Source of the DNA: Lachnospiraceae bacterium
Lineage (GTDB): Bacteria > Bacillota > Clostridia > Lachnospirales > Lachnospiraceae
Assembly: GCA_009911505.1 (NCBI GenBank)
Contig: QXXL01000033.1
Span: 1-64,000, forward strand
Reading direction: 5' to 3'
DNA: 64,000 bases
The translations under genes were made by a program, and so were the position numbers. Below the pieces are notes generated by a model that made no database searches, had not been told where the DNA came from, and worked only from the letters and a program-made list of their open reading frames with translations. Positions 1 to 9,419 of the stretch are shown here, piece by piece (the first letter of the stretch is position 1; the number at the start of each line of letters is the position of its first letter).

Positions 1-343
1 TATGAACGGGATACTTAAGTGCCCCTAAACCCCATCACAAGGCCCCAGCCTCATACCCTGTCCTCTGTCTGACTACGGTTTTGGCTGGTTTATAGGGTTT
101 CTTTGATTATGCCGTATGGAATAAGGGTATCCTTTAGGATTTCTTTGATTAGCTGGCTCCCCTCCACTCTATTATGTAGTAGGGTGATATGGTTGTTTAA
201 AGAGCTTTGTAGTATTAAGGGGACTGGCAGGAGTGGGGCATCTGATATCTTTTTTGAGGGTATGGAAAAATATAAATATGCAGCTTAGAGGGGATAGATG
301 ATCTTTTCTAAAGCGCACAAAAGAATAAAAGGAGGTATTTGCA
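1..343. other. Intergenic region upstream of the rubredoxin-fusion gene
   Basis: No convincing gene is visible here. Positions 52-88 resemble 6514-6550 (33 of 37 bases identical, all differences transitions), so part of this stretch belongs to a dispersed intergenic repeat. A possible sigma-A promoter, TTGAGG (254-259), 17 bp, TATGCA (277-282), lies just before the next gene, and its ribosome binding site AAAGGAGG follows. A 61-codon frame at 103-288 has no ribosome binding site or recognisable composition and is not called. Confidence 0.5.
52..88. repeat. Dispersed intergenic repeat, copy 1
   Basis: This 37-bp stretch matches 6514-6550 at 33 positions. It carries one arm (ACCCTGTCCTCTGTCTGAC) of what is a 19-bp perfect inverted repeat in the other copy; the partner arm would fall before the window start. 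Its function is unknown; it could be terminator-like or a remnant of a small mobile repeat. Confidence 0.5.
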
Positions 344-1789
344 ATGGTTTATAAGTGCAGTATTTGTGGATATGTATATGATGAGGAAAAGGAGGGGAAG
401 CCGTTTTCTGAATTAACGGAATGCCCTGTATGCAAACAGCCGCCGGAGAGGTTTCAGGAGGTAGGAGGCTCTAATGATGTACAAGCCTGCCAGGATTCCA
501 AACTAAAGGAGGTTTCTTTAAATGCGGAGGGTATGGATTTAGGATACCCGCCAGAGACACGCAAGACGGACAGCAGTTACCGTTATATGAAGGAAATACA
601 CGAGATGGCAGTTACCGGAAGGCCAGTGATTGAGGCAATGGGCACGCAGATGGGAATGCCTAATTGGGATGATGTGCTTATACTCGGGGCACAATTAAAT
701 CCAATGCCCTTGGAAGAACATGCAGAGGTGTCTTTGAAAACGGTGATTGGGAAACATGCCAGAAAGCCAATGGTGCTTGATATGCCGGCCTATATTTCAC
801 ATATGTCGTTTGGCGCGCTTTCTAAAGAAGTGAAAATTGCACTGGCGAAAGGAAGTGCAGCGGCTGGTACGGCAATGTGCAGTGGTGAAGGGGGCATTTT
901 GCCAGAGGAAAAGGAAGCGGCATATAAGTATATTTTTGAATATGTACCAAATCTATATAGTGTTACTGATGAAAATTTGAAAACTTCTGATGCTATTGAG
1001 ATTAAAATTGGACAGGGGACTAAGCCGGGAATGGGAGGGCATTTACCAGGCAGTAAAGTGACGCCTGAAATTGCTAAAATACGGAATAAGCCGCTTGGGG
1101 AGGATGTGATAAGCCCTTCTAAATTTGCTGGGATCCACAATGCGGATGATTTGAGGAATCTTGTGGATACGCTGCGTATACAAAGTGAAGGCAGGCCGGT
1201 CGGTATTAAGATTGCTGCGGGCCGGATTGAAAAGGATCTGGAATTTTGCGTGTATGCCAGGCCTGATTTCATTACTATAGACGGACGGGGCGGCGCAACG
1301 GGGGCGTCTCCTGCTATAATAAGGGATTCTACCAGTGTTCCTACGATTTATGCCCTTTACCGTGCAAGGACGTATTTGGATGCTATTGGATCGGATATTG
1401 ATCTGGTTATCACAGGAGGCTTGCGGGTGTCTTCTGATTTTGCCAAGGCGATTGCGTTGGGTGCGGATGCCGTGGCAATTGCTTCTGGCGCTATGGTGGC
1501 GGCAGCCTGCCAGCAGTACCGTATATGCGGTACTGGGATGTGCCCGGTAGGAGTTGCTACGCAGGATGAAAAGCTGCGCGGGAGGTTACATATTGACGCT
1601 GCAGCTAAGCGGGTAGAGAATTATCTGAAATGCTGCGCAGAAGAATTAAGGACGTTTGCCAGGATAACGGGAAATACGGATATTCATGGTTTGTCGGTTG
1701 ACGACCTTATCACAATCAACAAGGACATCTCAGAGTATACCAATATTGCACATGCAGGTGCGCCTTTTAAGCCATCAGAGGGTGTTTGA
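344..1789 (+). CDS. Rubredoxin / glutamate synthase-like FMN protein fusion
   Basis: This 481-residue protein joins a short rubredoxin domain (about residues 1-40, iron ligands C5, C8, C27 and C30) to a glutamate synthase-type FMN barrel (about 90-460). The barrel has the family's 3Fe-4S ligands in C-x5-C-x4-C spacing at C389, C395 and C400, followed by PVGVAT. There is no glutaminase domain, so it is not a complete GltB. Such stand-alone synthase domains are annotated as FMN-binding glutamate synthase family proteins and their substrate is often unproven. The rubredoxin probably passes electrons to or from the flavin and iron-sulfur centre. The rubredoxin is shorter than usual, the loop between its two CxxC pairs being reduced. 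The start ATG is set by AAAGGAGG. The gene appears to be monocistronic and is followed by a hairpin. Confidence 0.85.
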   Translation: MVYKCSICGYVYDEEKEGKPFSELTECPVCKQPPERFQEVGGSNDVQACQDSKLKEVSLNAEGMDLGYPPETRKTDSSYRYMKEIHEMAVTGRPVIEAMGTQMGMPNWDDVLILGAQLNPMPLEEHAEVSLKTVIGKHARKPMVLDMPAYISHMSFGALSKEVKIALAKGSAAAGTAMCSGEGGILPEEKEAAYKYIFEYVPNLYSVTDENLKTSDAIEIKIGQGTKPGMGGHLPGSKVTPEIAKIRNKPLGEDVISPSKFAGIHNADDLRNLVDTLRIQSEGRPVGIKIAAGRIEKDLEFCVYARPDFITIDGRGGATGASPAIIRDSTSVPTIYALYRARTYLDAIGSDIDLVITGGLRVSSDFAKAIALGADAVAIASGAMVAAACQQYRICGTGMCPVGVATQDEKLRGRLHIDAAAKRVENYLKCCAEELRTFARITGNTDIHGLSVDDLITINKDISEYTNIAHAGAPFKPSEGV

Positions 1790-1834
1790 TCACACGTTCT
1801 AAGGCTGCTGGTTTAGCTTGGTACTATGGCGGAT

Positions 1835-1877
1835 TATAGGGAGTGGATGGCAAAAGGGCCGTCATTCACTCCCTATA
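1835..1877 (+). terminator. Intergenic hairpin after the rubredoxin-fusion gene
   Basis: TATAGGGAGTG (1835-1845) pairs perfectly with CACTCCCTATA (1867-1877) over 11 bp, with a 21-nt loop. There is no T-run, so it is a weak or factor-assisted terminator, or a processing hairpin. It is followed by CGTGTTTGAA (1890-1899), also found after a hairpin at 13661-13670. Confidence 0.5.
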
Positions 1878-1931
1878 GTTCGCTCTGAGCGTGTTTGAAA
1901 AATGCTTTAGTAACAAAAAAATATAAAATCC

Positions 1932-1960
1932 TTTTCCAAAGCCCACAAATATGATATACT
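1932..1960 (+). promoter_or_regulatory. Possible promoter for the hybrid kinase gene
   Basis: TTTTCC (1932-1937), 17 bp, TATACT (1955-1960) precedes the kinase start by about 60 bp. The -35 is poor. The block around it resembles the comM promoter at 13711-13739: a CCAAA-type tract, CCC, CA-rich spacer, then ATGATATA. Confidence 0.4.
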
Positions 1961-2020
1961 TACTCAGAAAAATGGCTTTTTTATAAAAATATTAATAAAA
2001 CCAGAAATACAAGGTGGCAT

Positions 2021-4951
2021 ATGGAAAAATACTCAAAACATATCAAGATGATCCTCCCGGCATGTTTTGTACTGCTTTTATTCAGTGCCGGGGTATCTCA
2101 TTATACACACAGCATTCAAAAGGCACTCTGGAACCAGGCGGTATCAGAAATCCAGGAAGTTACTTCGCAAAGCAGCCATGCCTTTGAGGTTTTTATTGAA
2201 AAGGATATGCAGATTCTAAAGCGTGTTGTAAATCACCTGGCTTTGGATGGTGCAGGGGATAAGGATGCTATACTTGAAATTGTGGGGCTTTCCGAAGACG
2301 ATGAGATCAGCTTTACTGTGATTGACGTAGACCATGGCATAATGTATGCCAGGGAAGACGGCGCTGCCAGGCAGATAGGGGAAGAACAGTTTGCCGTTTA
2401 CCGGGCATACGGTGAGAAGGGGTTTGGCGAGCCGTATATCGACGAATATACCGGGCGTAGGATGATAGGGGGCTATCAGCGTTTTACTTTTTTGGATGGT
2501 ACCCAGGGGATTGTCCAGGTGAGGAGGCAGTTGTCGGCGGTTGCTGATGAATTTATGCTTTCTTTTTATAATAATGCAGGATTTTCTTACATATCAAACC
2601 GGGAGGGGGATATACTTGTGAGCTTATCCCATAAGGATAGCCGGGTTAGCTTTACAAATATTTTTGAAGCAATTGCCTTTTCAGGGGAAACCGGGGAAGG
2701 AGAACTTGGACAGTTCCGGGACAGCCTTCGGAAAAAGGAAGAAGGCGTCATGCGGTTTGTTTTTGATGGAGAGAAAAATATTATTGCATTTGCCCCTGTT
2801 TCTGGGACGGACGGATGGTATCTGGTTGCAATTGTTCCAGACGCTGTCATATTAAAAAATGCCAGGCAGGTTTTGCAAAGCTCCAGGGCGTTTATGGCTT
2901 TGATTGGCGGGATTTTTGTTGTGGTTGCTATGGTTTATTTTATTGGCAGGCGGACACAAAAAAAGATTATGGAAAAGGAAGAGGATGTCAAATACCGGGA
3001 GCAGATGTTTGATATTTTAGCCAATAATACAGATGATATTTTTCTCATGTTTACCACGACGGATTATGCGATTGAATATATCAGCCCTAATATAGAGAGG
3101 ATATTGGGGGTGCCGCAGCAGGAAGCCAGGGAGAATATCAGGGTTTTGGAACGGATGTGCGCTGATGACGGGGAAAATATAAATTATGACATGGTAAAGG
3201 AATTGCAGGCGGGGGGTTCTGTGGAGCATGAAGGGGAACGTATCCACCGCAAAAGCGGAGAACGCAGGTGGTTTAAGGAGACTGTTTTTAAGACGGCGGC
3301 GAATGGTTCTGAGAGGTATGTTGCAGTGCTTTCCGACCGGACTAATGAGCAGCGCAGTGAAAATGCTTTGCGGGAAGCGCTTGCAATTGCTAAATCGGCA
3401 AATGAGTCGAAGAGTGTTTTTTTAAGCAGTATGAGCCATGATATCCGTACCCCGATGAATGCGATCGTAGGGTTTTCTACCCTTTTGCAGCGTGATGCGC
3501 ATTATCCGGACCGGGTACAGGAATATACGCGTAAGATTATGGCGTCCAGCCAGCATTTATTGGGGCTTATTAATGATGTGCTGGACATGAGTAAAATCGA
3601 AAGCGGGAAAACTACGTTAAATATTTCGGAAATCAGTTTAGCAGAATTGGTAGACGGGCTGATGGCCATGATGCAGCCGCAGGCAAGGGCAAAAAACCAG
3701 GAATTTAAAATTAGTGTGTACGATATTTGTAATGAAAATCTGCTGGGGGACCATCTGCGGATTAACCAGATTTTGATCAATATATTGTCAAATGCCCTTA
3801 AATATACGCCGTCTGGAGGCAGTATTAGAATGACTGTGCGCCAGATGCCGCAGCAAACTAAAAATTATGCGAGGTTTCAGTTTGTGATAACGGATAATGG
3901 GATTGGAATGTCGGAAGAATATTTGAAAACGATTTTCCAGCCGTTTAGCCGCGAGGAGGGCAAAAAGACTTCCAAAATCCAGGGCACTGGCCTTGGGATG
4001 GCAATTACAAAAAACCTGGTCGATTTAATGGGCGGTTCTATTGAGGTGGAAAGTAAGATGGATGTGGGCAGTACGTTTAGGCTGGAACTGAACCTTCGTA
4101 TTTTGGATGAAGAAGCGGATCCGGATTTTTGGGCGGCACACGGGGTTACCAGCCTGCTGGTGGTAGATGACGAGGAGGAAATCTGTACAGGCATACAGCG
4201 TGCCATAGCGGATACTGGCATTGCGATGGAATATGCCTTAGGAGGGCAAGATGCTGTCCGGATGGCGCAGGACGCCAAGGAATGCGGCAGAGGGTTTGAC
4301 GTTGTACTGATTGACTGGCAAATGCCGGATATCAGTGGAATAGAAACAGCACGCCGTATCCGCAAAATTGTACCCGCGCATGTCCCGGTGATGATTTTGA
4401 CGGCATACGATATTAGCAGGATAGAAGAGGAAGGTATGGCGGCTGGCATAGACGGCTTTTTACAAAAACCATTTTTTTTGAGTAATTTTAAATGCATGGT
4501 GGGGGATTTAAAAGAAGGTGAAAGCCAGAATGAGAAACCAGAACCGGCAGAGGGGGAAGATTCCCTTATGGGAAGGTATATATTGGCTGCTGAAGACAAT
4601 GAGTTAAACGCCGAGATTTTGATGGAGCTTTTAAAAATGGCGGGCGCAGAGTGTGACTGGGTGGAAAACGGCCAGCGGGCGCTTGAGCGGTTTGAGGAAT
4701 CGGCTCCAGATAAATATGATATGATCCTGATGGATGTACAGATGCCTGTTATGGACGGATATGAAGCGACCAGGCGGATAAGAAGCTGCCCCCATCCGCG
4801 GGCGAAGGACATCCCTATAATTGCCATGACTGCCAATGCGTTTTCTGAGGACGTCAGGGATGCTTTAGAAGCCGGGATGAATGAACATGTGGCAAAGCCA
4901 GTTGATATGGATCGTTTGAAAGCAGCGGTAAAGCAGCTGTTGGAAAGATAG
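2021..4951 (+). CDS. Hybrid sensor histidine kinase with two receiver domains
   Basis: This 976-residue membrane sensor has a first TM helix at about residues 10-30, an extracellular ligand-binding region of about 260 residues (dCACHE-like by size and the [24 protein letters not shown] pattern), and a second TM at about 289-310. A PAS domain (about 330-440) follows, then HisKA with the H box SHDIRTPMN (H473) and an HATPase domain with N, G1 and G2 boxes. The first receiver has its phosphoacceptor at D765 (LIDWQMPD), the second at D905 ([14 protein letters not shown]). No HPt domain is present, so the final phosphate acceptor must be a separate protein. There is no adjacent output regulator, so its target cannot be read from context. 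Start ATG 2021 has AAGGTGG seven bases upstream. Confidence 0.93.
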   Translation: MEKYSKHIKMILPACFVLLLFSAGVSHYTHSIQKALWNQAVSEIQEVTSQSSHAFEVFIEKDMQILKRVVNHLALDGAGDKDAILEIVGLSEDDEISFTVIDVDHGIMYAREDGAARQIGEEQFAVYRAYGEKGFGEPYIDEYTGRRMIGGYQRFTFLDGTQGIVQVRRQLSAVADEFMLSFYNNAGFSYISNREGDILVSLSHKDSRVSFTNIFEAIAFSGETGEGELGQFRDSLRKKEEGVMRFVFDGEKNIIAFAPVSGTDGWYLVAIVPDAVILKNARQVLQSSRAFMALIGGIFVVVAMVYFIGRRTQKKIMEKEEDVKYREQMFDILANNTDDIFLMFTTTDYAIEYISPNIERILGVPQQEARENIRVLERMCADDGENINYDMVKELQAGGSVEHEGERIHRKSGERRWFKETVFKTAANGSERYVAVLSDRTNEQRSENALREALAIAKSANESKSVFLSSMSHDIRTPMNAIVGFSTLLQRDAHYPDRVQEYTRKIMASSQHLLGLINDVLDMSKIESGKTTLNISEISLAELVDGLMAMMQPQARAKNQEFKISVYDICNENLLGDHLRINQILINILSNALKYTPSGGSIRMTVRQMPQQTKNYARFQFVITDNGIGMSEEYLKTIFQPFSREEGKKTSKIQGTGLGMAITKNLVDLMGGSIEVESKMDVGSTFRLELNLRILDEEADPDFWAAHGVTSLLVVDDEEEICTGIQRAIADTGIAMEYALGGQDAVRMAQDAKECGRGFDVVLIDWQMPDISGIETARRIRKIVPAHVPVMILTAYDISRIEEEGMAAGIDGFLQKPFFLSNFKCMVGDLKEGESQNEKPEPAEGEDSLMGRYILAAEDNELNAEILMELLKMAGAECDWVENGQRALERFEESAPDKYDMILMDVQMPVMDGYEATRRIRSCPHPRAKDIPIIAMTANAFSEDVRDALEAGMNEHVAKPVDMDRLKAAVKQLLER

Positions 4952-4977
4952 AGAAAAATAAGTGGAGGAAGACAGAC

Positions 4978-6432
4978 ATGGGAAAAATAAGGACAAGGTT
5001 TGCGCCAAGCCCTACCGGGCGGATGCATGTGGGCAATTTGAGGACAGCTCTGTATGCATATTTGATTGCAAAGCATGCAGGAGGCGATTTTATTTTACGG
5101 ATTGAGGATACAGATCAGGAGCGTTTTATGGAAGGGGCATTGGATATTATTTACCGTACTTTAAAAAACGCTGGTTTAGAGCACGATGAAGGCCCGGATA
5201 AGGATGCGGGGGCAGGCCCGTATATTCAAAGTGAACGCCAGGCAAATGGTATTTATCTGGACTATGCAAAGCAGTTAATTGAAAAGGGCGAGGCTTATTA
5301 CTGTTTTTGCAGCAAGGAGCGCTTAGAGGGCTTAAAGCAGGAAATTGCGGGCAAAGAGATTATCCTGTATGACAAGCACTGCCTAAGCATGGGCAAGGAG
5401 GAAGTGGAGGAAAAGCTTGCGGCAGGCCTTCCCTATGTGATCCGCCAGAATAATCCTCGTACTGGGACGACGACGTTTGCCGATGAAATTTATGGGGATA
5501 TTACGGTGGATAATGCCGAGCTGGACGATATGATTTTAATTAAATCCGACGGCTATCCGACTTATAATTTTGCCAATGTTGTAGACGATCACTTGATGGG
5601 TATTACCCACGTCGTGAGGGGCAATGAGTATCTTTCCTCTTCGCCGAAGTATAACCGCCTTTATGAAGCATTTGGCTGGGAAGTCCCGGTGTATGTGCAT
5701 TGTCCGCTGATTACGAACGAAGGGCATCAAAAGCTAAGCAAGCGCAGTGGGCATTCTTCTTATGAGGATCTGGTGGATCAGGGCTTTTTGTCCGAGGCTA
5801 TTATTAATTTTGTGGCTTTGCTGGGCTGGAGCCCGTCGGACAACCGTGAGATTTTCAGCTTACAGGAGCTGGTAGAGGCGTTTGATTACCACCATATGAG
5901 TAAGTCCCCGGCGGTTTTTGATATGACGAAGCTTAAGTGGATGAATGGGGAATATTTGAAAGCGATGGATTTTGAGCGTTTTTTTGAGATGGCCGGGCCT
6001 TATATTAAGGAGACTGTTACAAAGCCGTATGATTTGAGGAAAATTGCCAGGCTGGTTAAGACCAGGATAGAGGTTTTTTCCGATATTGCAGGGCATATAG
6101 ATTTCTTTGAAAAATTGCCGGAATATGATACGGCGATGTATACGCATAAGAAGATGAAGACAAATGAGCAGACGTCGCTTGCGGTGCTGGAGGAGATTCT
6201 TCCAGTGCTTAAGGAGCAGGAGGATTACTGTAATGATGCGCTTTATGAGGTGATTTCGGCGTTTGTGAAGGAGAAGGGCTATAAAAACGGGTATGTGCTT
6301 TGGCCGCTAAGGACAGCGGTGTCGGGGAAACAGATGACACCTGGGGGGGCGACGGAGATTATGGAGATATTGGGGAAGGAGGAGTCTTTGAGGAGGATAT
6401 GTAAGGGGATTGATTTGCTGGGAGGGCAATAG
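4978..6432 (+). CDS. gltX: Glutamyl-tRNA synthetase
   Basis: This is a class I aminoacyl-tRNA synthetase of 484 residues that charges tRNA-Glu with glutamate in the cytoplasm. The ATP-binding HIGH motif appears as HVGN inside [13 protein letters not shown] near the N-terminus. The KMSKS loop appears as KLSKR at residues 252-256. Both variants are normal for GluRS. The length fits the bacterial family. SD AGTGGAGG precedes the ATG, 26 bp after the kinase stop, so read-through from the kinase gene is possible. A tRNA-Glu gene lies far downstream at 53904. The stop codon overlaps a run of eight G (6432-6439). Confidence 0.96.
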   Translation: MGKIRTRFAPSPTGRMHVGNLRTALYAYLIAKHAGGDFILRIEDTDQERFMEGALDIIYRTLKNAGLEHDEGPDKDAGAGPYIQSERQANGIYLDYAKQLIEKGEAYYCFCSKERLEGLKQEIAGKEIILYDKHCLSMGKEEVEEKLAAGLPYVIRQNNPRTGTTTFADEIYGDITVDNAELDDMILIKSDGYPTYNFANVVDDHLMGITHVVRGNEYLSSSPKYNRLYEAFGWEVPVYVHCPLITNEGHQKLSKRSGHSSYEDLVDQGFLSEAIINFVALLGWSPSDNREIFSLQELVEAFDYHHMSKSPAVFDMTKLKWMNGEYLKAMDFERFFEMAGPYIKETVTKPYDLRKIARLVKTRIEVFSDIAGHIDFFEKLPEYDTAMYTHKKMKTNEQTSLAVLEEILPVLKEQEDYCNDALYEVISAFVKEKGYKNGYVLWPLRTAVSGKQMTPGGATEIMEILGKEESLRRICKGIDLLGGQ

Positions 6433-6454
6433 GGGGGGGTGTTGGCAAAGATCC

Positions 6455-6535
6455 GTCAGGCAGAGGGCAGGGTATGCGTCTGGGGCTGTGTTTAGGGGCT
6501 AAGGGGCTAGCCGCACACCCTGCCCTCTGCCTGAC
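6455..6535. terminator. 19-bp perfect inverted repeat after gltX
   Basis: GTCAGGCAGAGGGCAGGGT (6455-6473) is the exact reverse complement of ACCCTGCCCTCTGCCTGAC (6517-6535), with a 43-nt loop. It has no immediate T-run. It sits in the only gap between gltX and the helicase gene, so a transcription end or mRNA-stabilising hairpin is plausible. The right arm lies within the dispersed repeat. Confidence 0.5.
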
Positions 6536-6550
6536 TATGGTTTTGGCTGG
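6514..6550. repeat. Dispersed intergenic repeat, copy 2
   Basis: Matches positions 52-88 at 33 of 37 bases and includes the right arm of the 19-bp inverted repeat plus the tail TATGGTTTTGGCTGG. A 12-base fragment of the same motif, GGCAGAGGGCAG, also occurs near 57828, so further degenerate copies may exist. Confidence 0.5.
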
Positions 6551-6623
6551 CCTGCTTTTACCTATGCTTTCACATGCTTTTATGATGTTCTATAGTAATT
6601 CATTTCTGGTATGAGGGATTCCC

Positions 6624-8459
6624 ATGATAAATAATTTGAATAATAGTCAAAAACAGGCGGTGGTACATGTGGACGGCCCAATGATGGTTCTTGCGGGGCC
6701 GGGGTCGGGAAAGACGACTGTGATTACGGAGAGGATTGCATATTTAATAGGGGATGCCGGGGTTGATCCTTCCAATATTTTAGTGATTACGTTTACGAAG
6801 GCTGCTGCAAATGAAATGAAGGAGCGTTTTTTAAAGCGGGCCCCCAGGGAGGGTGTACGTGTGACGTTTGGCACGTTCCATGCTGTCTTTTTTATGATTT
6901 TAAAACATGCGTATCATTATAATGCTTCTAATATTATCCGGGAAGAGGAGAAGGCGCAGTTTATGAGGGAGCTTGTGCATTCTATGCGGCTGCAATATGA
7001 TGATGAGGGGGAATTTGTACAGGGGCTGCTTTCGGAGATTAGCTTTTTAAAGAACAGCAGGATCCGGCCTGAGCATTATTATCCGATGAATGTTTCACAG
7101 GAGGTTTTTAGTGCGGTAGTAAAAGAGTATGGGCAGTTTTTGAGAAGGTATAAAAAGATAGATTTTGATGATATGCTGGTATATACATATGAGCTGTTTG
7201 CGGAGCGGAAAGATATCCTTGCAGCCTGGCAGGGGAAGTACCGTTATATTTTGATAGATGAATTTCAGGATATTAACCGTCTGCAGTATGATATTGTGCG
7301 TATGCTGGCTGCCCCGGCAAATAATTTGTTTGCTGTGGGGGATGACGACCAGTCGATTTACCGGTTCCGTGGGGCTAAGCCTGAAATTATGCTTCATTTT
7401 CCGCAAGATTATCCGGATGCTAAAATTGTCAGCCTTTCATTTAATTACCGGTGCCCGCAGGATGTTGTGCAGATGGCGGAAAAGATAATAGGGTATAATA
7501 AGAACAGGTTCCCGAAAGAAATACAGGCGGTGAAGCCGGGGGTATGTTCTGTAACGGTAGAACGCTTTGCATCACAGCGGGAAGAGAACAAAAGGCTGGT
7601 GGAACGGATACTTGGGGGTGAAGCGGCCTTGGGGGAGACGGCCGTTTTGTTCCGGACAAATACGCAGGCACGTCTTTTGATGGAACAGATGATGGAGTAT
7701 AATATTCCGTTTGTTGCCAAAGACCGGATTTTGGATATTTACGGGCATTTTATTGCAAAGGATTTGTATGCATATATCCGTATTGCGCAGGGGAGCAGGA
7801 GAAGGCATGATTTCCTCAAAATTATGAACCGGCCCAAACGGTATTTAAGCCGTGACAGCTTGCTGGGTGAAACGGTTTCTTTTGATGCATGGCAGGCATT
7901 TTATGCGGATCAGCCCTGGGTGGAGGAGCGGATTGTGCGCTTATTGGATGATATTAGGGCGGTTGGCGGTATGCGGCCGTTTGCAGCGGTGAATTATATC
8001 CGAAAAGCCATTGGATATGACGCGTTTTTAAAAGAATATGCAGAGTACCGTAATATTGAGGAGGAGGGGCTTATGGAGGTGTTGGACACGCTGCATGAGG
8101 CGAGCAGGGATTTTGAGACTTTTGAGGAATGGTTTTTACATATTGAGGCTTGCAGGAAGAAGCTTGAGGAAATGAACCGCAGGCAGGAAGGGAAAAAGGG
8201 GCAGCAGGATGCTGTGACACTGGCGACTTTCCACAGTGCAAAAGGGCTTGAGTTTGATGTGGTGCATATGATTGATGTGAATGAAGGTGTGACGCCTTAT
8301 AAAAAAGCGGTTTTGCTGCCTGATATGGAGGAGGAGCGGCGGATGTTTTATGTGGGGGTGACAAGGACGAAGGAGAAGCTGCATTTATATGTGCCGCAGA
8401 GGGTGAACCATCATGAAGCGGAGTTGTCGAGGTTTTTGATTGAAGCAGGGTATGTATAA
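6624..8459 (+). CDS. UvrD/PcrA-like superfamily 1 DNA helicase
   Basis: This is a 611-residue ATP-dependent 3'-5' helicase of the UvrD/Rep/PcrA family. Visible motifs are the Q-motif region LNNSQKQAV, Walker A AGPGSGKTT (about residues 24-32), Walker B DEFQDIN (D212), GDDDQSIYRFRGA (motif III), and near the C-terminus LATFHSAKGLEFDVV and VTRTKEKL (motifs V and VI). It is about 100 residues shorter than typical PcrA, mostly in the C-terminal part, so I avoid the pcrA symbol; it is probably an accessory repair helicase. The start ATG 6624 gives the canonical N-terminus, although only a weak GAGGGA site precedes it. Confidence 0.92.
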   Translation: MINNLNNSQKQAVVHVDGPMMVLAGPGSGKTTVITERIAYLIGDAGVDPSNILVITFTKAAANEMKERFLKRAPREGVRVTFGTFHAVFFMILKHAYHYNASNIIREEEKAQFMRELVHSMRLQYDDEGEFVQGLLSEISFLKNSRIRPEHYYPMNVSQEVFSAVVKEYGQFLRRYKKIDFDDMLVYTYELFAERKDILAAWQGKYRYILIDEFQDINRLQYDIVRMLAAPANNLFAVGDDDQSIYRFRGAKPEIMLHFPQDYPDAKIVSLSFNYRCPQDVVQMAEKIIGYNKNRFPKEIQAVKPGVCSVTVERFASQREENKRLVERILGGEAALGETAVLFRTNTQARLLMEQMMEYNIPFVAKDRILDIYGHFIAKDLYAYIRIAQGSRRRHDFLKIMNRPKRYLSRDSLLGETVSFDAWQAFYADQPWVEERIVRLLDDIRAVGGMRPFAAVNYIRKAIGYDAFLKEYAEYRNIEEEGLMEVLDTLHEASRDFETFEEWFLHIEACRKKLEEMNRRQEGKKGQQDAVTLATFHSAKGLEFDVVHMIDVNEGVTPYKKAVLLPDMEEERRMFYVGVTRTKEKLHLYVPQRVNHHEAELSRFLIEAGYV

Positions 8460-8491
8460 GGGATTGTTATGATCCTTTTTGGAACTGGATA

Positions 8492-8520
8492 TTGTATTCT
8501 TGCGGAGAGTATTATATAAT
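8492..8520 (+). promoter_or_regulatory. Sigma-A promoter of the DUF1292 gene
   Basis: TTGTAT (8492-8497), 17 bp, TATAAT (8515-8520), about 35 bp upstream of the start codon. The spacing and -10 match the consensus. Confidence 0.6.
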
Positions 8521-8555
8521 CAGGCTGTACAATATATTTCGGAAAGGAGATTTTT

Positions 8556-8867
8556 ATGCAAGATGTAAGCAACAGCGTTCTGCCGGATGATGATGATATT
8601 TTTGTCACCCTGGATATGGATGACGGGACTCAGGTAGAATGTGAGATTATAACCATTTTTGATTTAGGCGACCAGGATTATATCGTTTTGATGCCTTTGG
8701 ATGAAGCTGGTGAGGAAAATGCGGAGGGTACGGTGTATATTTTCCGCTATTTTGAAGATGAAGAAGGGAATCCGTCGCTGGAAAATATCCAAAGTGATGA
8801 AGAGTTTGAAGCTGTGGAAGAGCGGTTTGATGAATTGCTGGATGAAGCAGAGTTTGAAGAAGAATAG
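8556..8867 (+). CDS. DUF1292 family protein (YrzB-like)
   Basis: This is a strongly acidic 103-residue protein with the DUF1292 pattern: an N-terminal DDIFVTLDMDDGT strand, YIVLMPLDE, YIFRYFEDEEGN, and a C-terminal acidic helix (EAVEERFDELLDEAEFEEE). The family is widespread in Firmicutes, often near ruvX and alaS, and its function is unknown. Here it stands alone with its own promoter and terminator. SD GGAAAGGAG fixes the start. Confidence 0.9.
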   Translation: MQDVSNSVLPDDDDIFVTLDMDDGTQVECEIITIFDLGDQDYIVLMPLDEAGEENAEGTVYIFRYFEDEEGNPSLENIQSDEEFEAVEERFDELLDEAEFEEE

Positions 8868-8906
8868 GGAATGGTCTCCTCCGGCAGGTGACGTGGTATT
8901 GAAGTA

Positions 8907-8943
8907 CGGTGTAGCCCTTATGCGGCTATGCCGTTTTTTTCTT
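8907..8943 (+). terminator. Rho-independent terminator of the DUF1292 gene
   Basis: CGG-TAGCC (from 8907) pairs with GGCTA-CCG (ending 8933) and is followed by a ten-base T-run (8934-8943). Confidence 0.8.
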
Positions 8944-8987
8944 TTTTGGAATGGAGTACCTATTGAAAATGGGCTTATAGATATGCG

Positions 8988-9016
8988 TTGCAGGTGGAGT
9001 GCAAATGTTATATAAT
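8988..9016 (+). promoter_or_regulatory. Promoter upstream of the broken DUF3788 gene
   Basis: TTGCAG (8988-8993), 17 bp, TATAAT (9011-9016). It is a good match for sigma-A and lies before an otherwise decayed reading frame. Confidence 0.5.
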
Positions 9017-9054
9017 CGAATATTATGAATTGAGGTTTGGAGGGAAGTGTTTGT

Positions 9055-9228
9055 ATGATTAATTTACAAGATAAGGATAATTGCCCTGATATGTAAGCAA
9101 TAAGCAAATATGTTGGAAATCCTGTGTTTATGCAATTTTGCTCAGAAATTAAGGAAACTTATAAATGTAGTGAAAAATTGGAGTATAGTTCGTGTAGCTG
9201 GGAAAAGGGGTGGAATATTTACGTTTAA
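9055..9228 (+). pseudogene. Remnant of a DUF3788-like gene
   Basis: After an SD-like GGAGGG, ATG 9055 opens a frame interrupted by TAA at 9094-9096. The same frame continues through residues reading KYVGNPVFMQFC, then KCSEKLEYSSCSWEKGWN, and stops at 9226-9228. From memory of the family, a 'GNPLxxxFC ... KxEYSxCSWxxGWN' N-terminal half is characteristic of DUF3788 proteins of about 140 residues. Only about 57 residues remain and the second half is missing. The promoter and ribosome site are still present, suggesting recent decay. The assignment rests on motif recall only. Confidence 0.5.
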
Positions 9229-9419
9229 TCCAAATTCGCAGAGATTGTTAGTGTTTGGCTGCGGGGGAGCGGCAAAGGATCTGGAATAAAAAACCGGGCA
9301 ATCATCCGAATTGTACAAAAAAATTCAAATAATCCTCGAAAAAATATATACAAATCAACCAATTTAATGCTATAATAAAAAAGCGCTTGCGTAGCTTAAG
9401 GATGAAAAGGTGAGAAAAC
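9229..9419. other. Intergenic gap before the GH13-like gene
   Basis: No gene is seen. A TATAAT at 9371-9376, with a weak TATACA 18 bp upstream, is a likely promoter for the following gene, about 45 bp before its start. The SD is AAGGTGAG. Confidence 0.4.

Noticed and set aside
103..288. 61-codon open frame on the + strand
   Set aside because: No ribosome binding site, it overlaps a repeat-containing intergenic region, and its composition is not protein-like.
3877..5076. 399-codon open frame on the - strand
   Set aside because: It lies antisense to the kinase receivers and the gltX start; it is Ser/Ile/Pro-rich with no motif or ribosome site. It is a codon-bias shadow.
6432..6439. Second run of eight G, at the gltX stop
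   Set aside because: It overlaps and follows the stop codon, so length changes would hardly alter the protein. It does show that G8 runs are not unique to fliF.
8701..9015. Second frame overlapping the DUF1292 gene
   Set aside because: It is out of frame with the DUF1292 protein, runs through that gene's terminator and ends in intergenic sequence; no family features.
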